This document shows positions 1-6,740 of a stretch of DNA of 14,327 nucleotides, piece by piece. Each line of letters starts with the position of its first letter. The first letter of the stretch is position 1. Location: contig JBBRLB010000143.1 of assembly GCA_038231575.1 (NCBI GenBank), forward strand, positions 1-14,327, given 5' to 3'. This DNA comes from CAITWF01 sp038231575 (GTDB taxonomy: Bacteria > Verrucomicrobiota > Verrucomicrobiia > Opitutales > Opitutaceae). The notes beneath the pieces were generated by a model that ran no database searches, had not been told where the DNA came from, and worked only from the letters and a program-made list of their open reading frames with translations. Position numbers and translations under genes: made by a program.

Positions 1-114
1 CAGTGGTGGCACGTTCTCCTGCGACAATTGGCCGACGACGACGCCTGCGATGCAGTTGCCGCACTCTCGGCCAGGGCAGGTTCTCATCAACTCCTCTGGC
101 CTTCAATTGCATGA
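1..114 (+). CDS. Possible C-terminal tail of an upstream gene (partial)
   Basis: Frame 1 is open from the window edge to a TGA at 112-114 and reads as 37 residues with a protein-like mix: a possible helix containing LLRQLADDDACDAVAALSAR, then a tail ending LLWPSIA. No family is recognisable from so short a piece. About 57% of codons end in G or C, lower than in the genes downstream, which weakens the case. Bases just after the stop become AT-richer and carry repeated motifs, as expected where one gene ends and a control region begins. The alternative is that this is non-coding and open by chance. A frame-3 ORF covers the same bases but looks less protein-like. Confidence 0.25.
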   Translation, partial: QWWHVLLRQLADDDACDAVAALSARAGSHQLLWPSIA

Positions 115-145
115 TCCCGGCTGAGAACAAAATTGAGAACAATTG
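80..145. repeat. TGAGAAC motif cluster: 12-bp direct repeat plus inverted copy
   Basis: TGAGAACAA occurs at 122-130 and again at 134-142, giving two 12-base units matching at 9 positions. A third TGAGAAC lies on the minus strand at 80-86, and a related GGAGAAC on the minus strand at 13-19. CAATTG palindromes sit at 25-30, 104-109 and 140-145, and an 11-mer ACAATTGGCCG is found at both 24-34 and 139-149. The motifs lie between the end of the possible upstream gene and the operon leader, which suits an operator for a carbohydrate-responsive regulator. No regulator gene is in the window, and no known operator consensus is matched, so the regulatory role is inference. Confidence 0.35.
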
Positions 146-283
146 GCCGGTTTTGGTCACTTTGAAACACCGTGTCCGGCTCCACCACGACGGCGGTTAG
201 ATCCCGGCCTCCCAGGGTAGTTTCATCGGGAGTTCGCCGTGCCGAGTTCCTGTCCGGAGAATCGGATGCGGGTGAATGGGTCA

Positions 284-315
284 GGCCGTTGGTCCTCCAG
301 CTTTCGACCACGGCC
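284..315 (+). other. Strong RNA hairpin in the operon leader
   Basis: GGCCGT-T-GGTC at 284-294 pairs with GACCACGGCC at 306-315: ten base pairs, seven of them G-C, with one bulged T at 290 and an 11-base loop at 295-305. No T-run follows (next bases CGGCGACC), so it is not a classical intrinsic terminator. It could be a leader structure affecting mRNA stability or a Rho-dependent or attenuation control, or the 3' end of the preceding transcript. The pairing is seen directly; the role is unknown. Confidence 0.45.
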
Positions 316-435
316 CGGCGACCGTCAGAGCAGGTGGAAAATCATCAGACGAATGTGTGAGGCCAGGCCTTGTTCGCCGCTGCGCACGACACAAAGCTCG
401 CGCGTCGCCACGTCCCCAACTGAAAATTTCCGGCC

Positions 436-454
436 CGACGGAGCGCTCCCGTCG
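436..454 (+). other. Small hairpin 28 bases before the first receptor start
   Basis: CGACGG at 436-441 pairs with CCGTCG at 449-454, six base pairs around a 7-base loop; the core GAGCGCTC is itself an 8-base palindrome. Its closeness to the start codon at 483 means it could influence initiation. In such GC-rich DNA a stem of this size may arise by chance. Confidence 0.25.
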
Positions 455-482
455 CCTCACCGGACCAACCCCGCCCCCGCCC

Positions 483-3400
483 ATGTCCCCGTCGTCCCCA
501 CTTCGTCGTCTCGCTGCCGCAACGCTTTGGCTGCTCGCGCTCACCCTCCTCTTCGCTTCGCCGCTCCTTGCGCAGATCGCCACCGGCTCCGTCGAAGGCC
601 GCGTGGTCCACGCCGCCACCGGGCGCTACCTCGTCAACGTCCGCGTCACTGTCGAGGGCACCGCGCTGGAAACGTTCACCGATGAACTCGGCGCCTATCG
701 CCTCGCCGGGGTGCCGGCCGGCAGCGCCACGCTCAAGGCATTTTTCACCGGCCTAAAACCTTTCGCCGCTCCGCTGACGATCGCCGCCGGCCAGCCCGCG
801 ACGCGCGACATCACCCTCGATGCGCTCTCCACTCCTTTATCCGATCGCTTCACCGCCGCAACCGTCAAGCTCGACACCTTCGTCGTCGCCACCACGCGCG
901 AGATGGACGCCGCGGCGCTCGCGATCAACGAGCAGCGTTTCGCCGCCAACGTGAAAAACGTCGTCTCCACCGACGAGTTCGGCGCGGTCGCCGAGGGCAA
1001 TGTCGGCGAGTTTCTCAAATTCCTCCCTGGCGTCTCCGTTGACTACGTCGGCGGCAACGCCCGCTCCATCTCCATCAACGGCGTGCCGCCCGACAATGTG
1101 CCCGTCACCCTCGGCGGTCTCAGCATGGCGAGCTCGAGTGGCGACGGCGGTCGCGGCCGTTCGTTCAACATGGATTTCTTTTCCACGAACAATCTCTCCC
1201 GCGTCGAAATTGAATACTCGCCCACGCCCGAATCGCCCGGCTCCGCGCTCGCCGGCACCGTGAATCTCATCCCGCGCAGCGCATTCGAGCGCACCAAGCC
1301 CCTCTTCAATTACTCCGTCTCCGCGCTCATGCGGGACAACAACAAGAGCCTCAGCGCCACGCCCGGCCCGCGCGGCCACCCGACCAACAAAATCCGCCCC
1401 GGCGCGGACTTCAGCTATTCCGCGCCCGTCAACAAATCCTTCGGCTACACCGTCTCCGCCGGCACCGCGTCCCAGTTTTCTCCACAGGACACGCCCGTCG
1501 CCCTCTGGCGCGGCGCGAGCGCGATCACGAACGGCGTCGCGTTTCCCTACACGACTCCAGACCAGCCCTACCTCTCGCGCTTCTCCTACGAGGACGGCGG
1601 AAAATTTACCACCCGCCTTTCCCTCGGCGTCACCCTCGACTTCCGCCTCAGCGAGCGTGATCGCATCTCCGTCGGCTTCCACGCTGCGCGCACCACCATC
1701 GGCTATCTCAACAAGACCCTCGCGTTTCAGATCAACCAGGTCGACCCCGCCGGTTTCTCGCTCACGTCCACGCGCAGTCGCGCCGGCACCGCCGAGCTCA
1801 GCCTCGCCACCGAGGGCCGCGAGCGCGTCAACAAGACCGCCATGCCCACGCTCTTCTGGTTTCATCGCGGTCCGGTCTGGAAATTCGAGGCCGCCACCAG
1901 TTACTCCTCCAACGTGAACCACCACGTCGACGTGCAGGTCGGCCGCTTCTTCAACGCCACCTCGCGCCGCACCAATCTCACGATGGCGTTCGACGACATC
2001 CAACTCGATTACCCCGGCCGCCCGAATCGCATCACCGTCACCGATGGCACGACCGGCGCCGTCGTCGATCCTTACAGCCTCGCCTCCTACTCGCTCGCGA
2101 CAGCCAACAGCACTGAGAGCGTCATCGCCGATCTCCGGCGCAACGCCTACTTCACCGCCGGCCGCGACTTCCGCGGCGCGATTCCGTTCTCCCTGAAAAC
2201 CGGCGTCAACTGGCTCGTCTCCCAGCGCGACAACGCCTTCAACCAGCCGACCTACAACTTCGTCGGCGCCGATGGCCGCGCCAGCACCACCCCCGTCGGC
2301 AACGACGATTCTGCTGCGCGTTTCCTCGATCCTTCCCTCTCACAAGAGACCGCGCCGTTTGGCTTTCCCCTCACCCAGCGCGTCGGCAACGACGCGCTCT
2401 ACCAATTCTATCAGGCGAATCCCGGCCAGTTCACCACCAACGCCGCCACCACCCACATTTCCAACGTCACCAACTCGCGGTTCGCCCGCGAGACGATCAG
2501 CGCCGCCTTCGTGCGCGGCGACGTGAGCTTCATGGACAACCGGCTCAAATTCGTCGTCGGACTGCGCGCCGAACAAACGAACATCGACGGCGAGGGCCCA
2601 CTCAACGATCCGACCCGCAACTATCAGCGCGACCCCGGTGGAAAAGTTATCCTCGGCGCGAACGGCCGTCCACTGCCGATCACGTCTGACGCCCTCGCCT
2701 CCGCCCAGCTCACGCGTGTCTTCCGCGGCACCACGGCGAAAAAAGAATACCTGACGCTTTTCCCGAGTATCAACGCCAGCTACCAGCTCAGAGAAAACCT
2801 CACCGCTCGCGCCGCCTACTACCACTCCATCGGCCGCCCCAATTTCGATCTCTACACCGGTGGCGTCGCGCTCCCCGACACCGAGTCGCCCGCGTCGCCG
2901 ACCAACGTCACCACTGTCGCCAACGTCGGAATCAAACCGTGGTTCGCCCACACAAAGATGGTTCGCCTCGAATATTATTTTCCCGGCGTCGGCGTCCTCT
3001 CCGCCGGAGCCTTCCGCCGTGATTTCGAAAACTTCTTCGCCCAGAGCAATGCCGCCGCGACCCCCGAGTTCCTCGCGCTCTACGGCCTCGATCCCGCCGT
3101 CTACGGCAAATACGACGTCGCGACGCAGTATAATCTCTCCACCACCACGCGCGTCGAGGGCTTCGACATTAACTACAAGCAGGCCCTCACGTTTCTCCCG
3201 CACTGGGCGCGCGGCCTCCAGGTCTTCGGCAACTTGAGCCGTCAGCGCGTCACCGGCGGCGCCGCCGATTTCTTTTCCGGCTATCAACCGAAAGGTGCCA
3301 ACTGGGGCGTCAGCCTCACGCGCCCCCGCTACAACCTCCGCGTCAACTTCAACTATCAGGGCCAGCGCCGGCAGGGCCAGATTACCGCGACGGGCACCGA

Positions 3401-3629
3401 CCGCATCGGCGCTGCGATCTACAACTGGCGCGACGACCGCCTCTACATCGACGTGCTCGGCGAGGTTTCCCTGCGCCGGAACCTCGCGTTCTTTTTCAAC
3501 CTCCGCAACGTGAACGACCAAACCGAGCGCATCGTGATTTACGGCCCGCAAACCCCCGCCAGCGCCCGCTTCCGCCAGTCCACCGACTTCGCCTCCCTCT
3601 GGACCTTCGGCATCAAAGGCTCCTTCTAA
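483..3629 (+). CDS. TonB-dependent outer-membrane receptor with carboxypeptidase-regulatory-like N-terminal domain
   Basis: A 1048-residue outer-membrane importer driven by TonB-ExbB-ExbD, probably for oligosaccharides. Residues 1-30 are a signal peptide (hydrophobic 11-30, likely cleavage after SPLLA). Residues 33-113 form a carboxypeptidase-regulatory-like beta-sandwich (GSVEGRVVHAATGRYL, then TDELGAYRLAGVPAG). A TonB-box-like LDTFVVATTRE lies at 130-140. The plug follows at about 150-265 with EGNVGEFLKFLPGVSVD, SISINGVPP and SPGSALAGTVNLIPR, the style of the Xanthomonas/Caulobacter receptor group (TIGR01782-like). The rest is a 22-strand-type barrel ending in ...LWTFGIKGSF, with the terminal Phe expected for BAM-assembled proteins. 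I chose ATG 483 because it begins the signal peptide; the frame opens upstream, but ATG 276 would add 69 hydrophilic residues. No Shine-Dalgarno is present; the start is preceded by a C-rich run. No SusD gene is adjacent. Substrate is not determined. Confidence 0.92.
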   Translation: MSPSSPLRRLAAATLWLLALTLLFASPLLAQIATGSVEGRVVHAATGRYLVNVRVTVEGTALETFTDELGAYRLAGVPAGSATLKAFFTGLKPFAAPLTIAAGQPATRDITLDALSTPLSDRFTAATVKLDTFVVATTREMDAAALAINEQRFAANVKNVVSTDEFGAVAEGNVGEFLKFLPGVSVDYVGGNARSISINGVPPDNVPVTLGGLSMASSSGDGGRGRSFNMDFFSTNNLSRVEIEYSPTPESPGSALAGTVNLIPRSAFERTKPLFNYSVSALMRDNNKSLSATPGPRGHPTNKIRPGADFSYSAPVNKSFGYTVSAGTASQFSPQDTPVALWRGASAITNGVAFPYTTPDQPYLSRFSYEDGGKFTTRLSLGVTLDFRLSERDRISVGFHAARTTIGYLNKTLAFQINQVDPAGFSLTSTRSRAGTAELSLATEGRERVNKTAMPTLFWFHRGPVWKFEAATSYSSNVNHHVDVQVGRFFNATSRRTNLTMAFDDIQLDYPGRPNRITVTDGTTGAVVDPYSLASYSLATANSTESVIADLRRNAYFTAGRDFRGAIPFSLKTGVNWLVSQRDNAFNQPTYNFVGADGRASTTPVGNDDSAARFLDPSLSQETAPFGFPLTQRVGNDALYQFYQANPGQFTTNAATTHISNVTNSRFARETISAAFVRGDVSFMDNRLKFVVGLRAEQTNIDGEGPLNDPTRNYQRDPGGKVILGANGRPLPITSDALASAQLTRVFRGTTAKKEYLTLFPSINASYQLRENLTARAAYYHSIGRPNFDLYTGGVALPDTESPASPTNVTTVANVGIKPWFAHTKMVRLEYYFPGVGVLSAGAFRRDFENFFAQSNAAATPEFLALYGLDPAVYGKYDVATQYNLSTTTRVEGFDINYKQALTFLPHWARGLQVFGNLSRQRVTGGAADFFSGYQPKGANWGVSLTRPRYNLRVNFNYQGQRRQGQITATGTDRIGAAIYNWRDDRLYIDVLGEVSLRRNLAFFFNLRNVNDQTERIVIYGPQTPASARFRQSTDFASLWTFGIKGSF

Positions 3630-3669
3630 ACGTCGCGCTCCCCGCCCTTCCACCCGACTCCGGCCTCCC

Positions 3670-6600
3670 ATGAAAATTCTATCCGCCCCTCGTGCCCTCG
3701 TCGTCGCTGCGGCGCTGTCTCCCGCGCTCGGCCTCCTCGCGCTCGCCCAGACCGCCCCCGCTCCGTCCGCGGCCACCACCGCCCCCGCCAACGACACCCC
3801 AATCGAACTCTCCCCCTTCGTCACCACCGTCGGTTCCGACAAAGGCTACGTCGCGACCAGTTCGCTCGCGGGCAGCCGCGTCAACACGCCGCTCAAGGAC
3901 ATCGCCGCGCAGATCGACGTGCTGACGCCCGAGTTTCTCAATGATATCGGCGCCACCACCATCGACGAGGCCGTCGTCTTCACCACCAATAACGGCGGTC
4001 CGAACGACCAGAACACCGGCCCGAATGCCGGCATCACGACCACCCGCGCGAACGGTCGCGCCCGCGGCTTCGATGCGATCAGCAACTCCACCGACTTCTA
4101 CGCGACCAACCTTCCCAGCGATCTCTACAACATCGAGCGCATCACCATCGCCAACGGCCCGCAGTCGATCCTCTTCGGCCTCGGCAACGCCGGCGGCGTC
4201 ATCGACACCTCGACGAAGCGCGCCCTCCTCCGCGACACCAACGAGCTCGGCCTCCGCGTGGACAATAACGGTTCCTTCCGCGGCACGCTCGACTTCAACC
4301 GCGTGCTGGTGCCGAAGAAACTTGCCGTCCGCTTCGCCGCCGTCCGCAACGAGAATCAGAGCTACGTCGAGGACGCGTTCAACCGCCAAGCGCGCCTCTT
4401 CGGGGCGCTCACGTGGAAACTCACGCCGACCACGACGCTCCGTCTCAGCGCGGAGCGGCTCGGTCAGCGCGCGTCCAACGCCAGCAACTTCCTCGCTCAG
4501 GATTACGTCAGCCCGTGGGTCGCCACCGGCCGTCCGCTCTACGACAACTCCACCGGCAACGCCGCGATCACCGCGACCGCGTTCCCCCTGCTGAACCGCA
4601 ATTCCAACGCGCTGCGCGTCTTCTCCTATGGTGGTCCCACGACCTCGGTCTTGGTCTGGAACGGCTCCGGCCTCACGCGCGCGCCGCATCAACTCGCCGG
4701 CGCCGTCGACACCCGCGATGCCGGGCTGACCGACAACGCGATTTATCCCACCGACCGCGATGTCCGCGTCGGCGGGCGGATGAACGTCCTCCACGGCAAA
4801 GTGCTCCGCGGCGCCGTCGAACAAAAGATCACGGACACCCTGTTTGTAGAGCTCGGCTTCAACTACGAGGCCGTGGCGGAGTTGCTCGGCGGTTCCTTCG
4901 ACAACGCCGAATCGATCAATATCTTCGCCGACCCCAACCGCTTCCTCCCGGGCGGCAGCACCGCCGCCCGCCAGACCGCGCTCAACCCCTATGCCGGCCA
5001 GCTCTACATCGAGTCGTTTCCCAGCGGGAGCGAAGTGCGCAACGTCACCAAGGAGGTCCGGCTGACGACCTCCTACGAATTCGATTTCAAAAAACATTTT
5101 GGCAGCGTCACCCGTCATTTCGGCCGGCACCGTCTCGCTGCGCTCGCGTCGCTGCGCATCGACGAAGATCGCTCGCAGGCTTCCCGCGCGCTGATTCTCG
5201 GCAATCCCTCGTTCGCCACGGGCGATCTCCTCAACAACAGCCGGTTTCTGCGCTCCCGCTTCTACCTCGATCCCGCGAGCGGCTCTTACACCGCGCGCGC
5301 GCTGCCGGGCGGCGGGGGCGACGCGCGCTTGTTTGGACCGTGGACCTTCAGCGATTCGGCCCGCAACGAGACGTTTCAAGCGACCATGTTCGATCACCCC
5401 GACGGCCGTTCGTCGGCGACGGGCGGTTCGCGCAAAGACATCACGACCGGCATGCTCGCGCTCCAGAGTTTTTTTCTCAACGACCGCCTCAACCTCTTCG
5501 CCGGCCGGCGCGTCGATCAGTTCAAGAGCTACCTCATCGCCCCGTCCGCGCTCGTGCGCGGTGACCGCCTCACCCCCGGTGACCGCCAGGGCCTGTATGT
5601 TCCGCTCTCGCGAGCGGCGTTCGACACGACTCCCGCGCTCGACGACAGCGGCACGACTTTTTCTTACGGTGCGGTTGTCCATGCGACCCACTGGCTCTCG
5701 CTCTTTGGCAGCCGCTCCAACAACGCCGGTCTTCCGCCCGGCTTCCTCGATCCTGACAATCGCCAGATTCCCGGCATCTTTAGCCGGGGCCACGACTTCG
5801 GCTTCAGCCTGTCCGCGCGGGAGGACGCGATTTCGCTGCGGGTGAACTTCTACGAGGAAGAACAGCACGCGCTGATCGGGGATGCCCAAGACGTGCGCAC
5901 GGCGGCCGCAGTGATTGAAGAGCGCCTCCGTGGCACCGAGCGACCCGCCGGCATCGCGACCGTGCCTGCCGATGGCTACGACCCCGTCACGCGCGGTAAT
6001 GTCTATCGCTCCGTGGAGGACAAAGTAGCCAAGGGCATCGACGTGACGCTCGTGGCCCGGATCACGAGCAATTGGGATGTGCGCGTGGCCGGTGGCCAGC
6101 AGCGCACGCGCGTGTTTAACAAGGGCCTCGACTTCAGCGCCTGGACTGATCGCCGCGTCCCCGTGTGGCAGCAGTTTGGCGGCCTCGGCTGGGACAACGT
6201 CGCCATTTCCACGAGCGACCCACGCACCGTGCACCAGTATTACGATCAGCAGATCGCTTCAGAAATCTTGCGCCAACAACTCCGCAACAACCTCCCCCGT
6301 TTCCGCCAACGCGAATGGCGCGCGAGCCTGTTTACCAACTACCGGGTGGGCGAAGGCGCCCTCAAGGGCCTGAATTTTGGTGGCGGTGTCCGTTGGCTTG
6401 ATCGCACCATGATCGGCCTGCAGCAGCGCGCTTTTCCCGGCGGCACCACCGGCGACGACGTGACGAAACCGATCTTCGGCCCCGCGCAATTCGCCGTCGA
6501 TGTCCTGCTCGGCTACAGCGGCAAGACGAAGGAGATCGCCGGCCACAAGATCGGCTGGCGCGTGCAGCTCAACGTCCGCAATCTCCTCGACGACGATGAC

Positions 6601-6696
6601 CTTGAGCCCATCCGCGCGAATCTTGGCGGCGGCGTCCTCGATTGGGGGCGGACCCCGCCGCGGCTGATTTCGCTGACCAGCACCTTCACCTTTTGA
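3670..6696 (+). CDS. TonB-dependent receptor, siderophore-receptor-like plug (paralogue 1 of tandem pair)
   Basis: A 1008-residue outer-membrane TBDR starting 40 bases after the first receptor. It has a signal peptide (cleavage near LLALA, residue 26), an Ala/Pro/Thr linker, then PIELSPFVTTVGSDKGY at 44-60, the likely TonB-contact segment of this lineage. The plug spans about 70-185: SRVNTPLKDIAAQIDVLTPE, RARGFDAI, and IERITIANGPQSILFGLGNA followed by GGVIDTSTKRAL. This last pattern matches the RGPxSxLYGxxxPGGxxNxxTKRP signature of FhuA/FhuE/FoxA-type receptors. There is no carboxypeptidase-like domain, unlike the gene before it. The barrel ends LISLTSTFTF with terminal Phe. It is closely similar along its whole length to the next gene. 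Siderophore-type resemblance would normally suggest iron uptake, but the enclosing GH43/sulfatase operon makes glycan import more likely (inference). Confidence 0.92.
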   Translation: MKILSAPRALVVAAALSPALGLLALAQTAPAPSAATTAPANDTPIELSPFVTTVGSDKGYVATSSLAGSRVNTPLKDIAAQIDVLTPEFLNDIGATTIDEAVVFTTNNGGPNDQNTGPNAGITTTRANGRARGFDAISNSTDFYATNLPSDLYNIERITIANGPQSILFGLGNAGGVIDTSTKRALLRDTNELGLRVDNNGSFRGTLDFNRVLVPKKLAVRFAAVRNENQSYVEDAFNRQARLFGALTWKLTPTTTLRLSAERLGQRASNASNFLAQDYVSPWVATGRPLYDNSTGNAAITATAFPLLNRNSNALRVFSYGGPTTSVLVWNGSGLTRAPHQLAGAVDTRDAGLTDNAIYPTDRDVRVGGRMNVLHGKVLRGAVEQKITDTLFVELGFNYEAVAELLGGSFDNAESINIFADPNRFLPGGSTAARQTALNPYAGQLYIESFPSGSEVRNVTKEVRLTTSYEFDFKKHFGSVTRHFGRHRLAALASLRIDEDRSQASRALILGNPSFATGDLLNNSRFLRSRFYLDPASGSYTARALPGGGGDARLFGPWTFSDSARNETFQATMFDHPDGRSSATGGSRKDITTGMLALQSFFLNDRLNLFAGRRVDQFKSYLIAPSALVRGDRLTPGDRQGLYVPLSRAAFDTTPALDDSGTTFSYGAVVHATHWLSLFGSRSNNAGLPPGFLDPDNRQIPGIFSRGHDFGFSLSAREDAISLRVNFYEEEQHALIGDAQDVRTAAAVIEERLRGTERPAGIATVPADGYDPVTRGNVYRSVEDKVAKGIDVTLVARITSNWDVRVAGGQQRTRVFNKGLDFSAWTDRRVPVWQQFGGLGWDNVAISTSDPRTVHQYYDQQIASEILRQQLRNNLPRFRQREWRASLFTNYRVGEGALKGLNFGGGVRWLDRTMIGLQQRAFPGGTTGDDVTKPIFGPAQFAVDVLLGYSGKTKEIAGHKIGWRVQLNVRNLLDDDDLEPIRANLGGGVLDWGRTPPRLISLTSTFTF

Positions 6697-6740
6697 GCCG
6701 CACCCTTCGTTCTCGTTCCCGGTTTGTTGAACCCTGCACT

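Larger units (their letters stand above)
115..482 (+). promoter_or_regulatory. Non-coding control and leader region upstream of the receptor operon
   Basis: No convincing gene lies in these 368 bases; the short ORFs here are Arg/Pro-rich and lack family signatures. The first part (about 119-170) is AT-richer than the rest of the window and holds repeated TGAGAAC motifs, so the operon promoter is most likely here. I could not find a convincing -35/-10 pair: TTGAGA at 133-138 and TTGAAA at 162-167 have no good partner at 16-18 bases. Downstream are a strong hairpin at 284-315, a weaker 5-bp stem (209-213 with 228-232), and another hairpin at 436-454. If transcription starts near 170, the mRNA leader would be about 300 bases long. 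The promoter position is inference. Confidence 0.4.

Noticed and set aside
6..24. Sigma-54-like promoter (TGGCAC...TGC)
   Set aside because: TGGCACG at 7-13 looks right, but the GG-to-GC spacing is 11 rather than 10 bases and the -12 element is CTGC, so the match fails.
111..200. Short 29-residue ORF starting at ATG 111
   Set aside because: It has no Shine-Dalgarno, no recognisable pattern, lies across the repeated control motifs, and is better explained as non-coding.
276..482. Upstream start for the first receptor, adding 69 residues
   Set aside because: The extension is hydrophilic, Arg/Pro-rich and would bury the signal peptide that begins at 483.
837..2003. 388-residue minus-strand open frame opposite the first receptor
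   Set aside because: It is a Gly/Ala/Val/Glu/Arg-rich shadow of the receptor gene with no family signature.
2340..3842. 500-residue minus-strand open frame across the first/second receptor junction
   Set aside because: It has the same compositional shadow character, crosses two well-supported genes, and shows no recognisable motifs.
4413..5564. 383-residue + strand frame matched by a similar frame at 7478-8710
   Set aside because: The two look alike only because the receptor genes they overlap are paralogues. Both are Arg/Gln/His/Pro-rich and have no independent support.
3679..6234. 851-residue minus-strand open frame opposite the second receptor
   Set aside because: Long antisense frames arise automatically in GC-rich genes with C/G-ending codons. 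Its translation is Arg/Gly/Ala/Val/Glu-rich without domains, and the sense frame has clear TBDR motifs.
6697..6740. Terminator between the paired receptors
   Set aside because: Only a 4-bp GGTT/AACC stem with no T-run is visible, too weak for a terminator; read-through is more likely.
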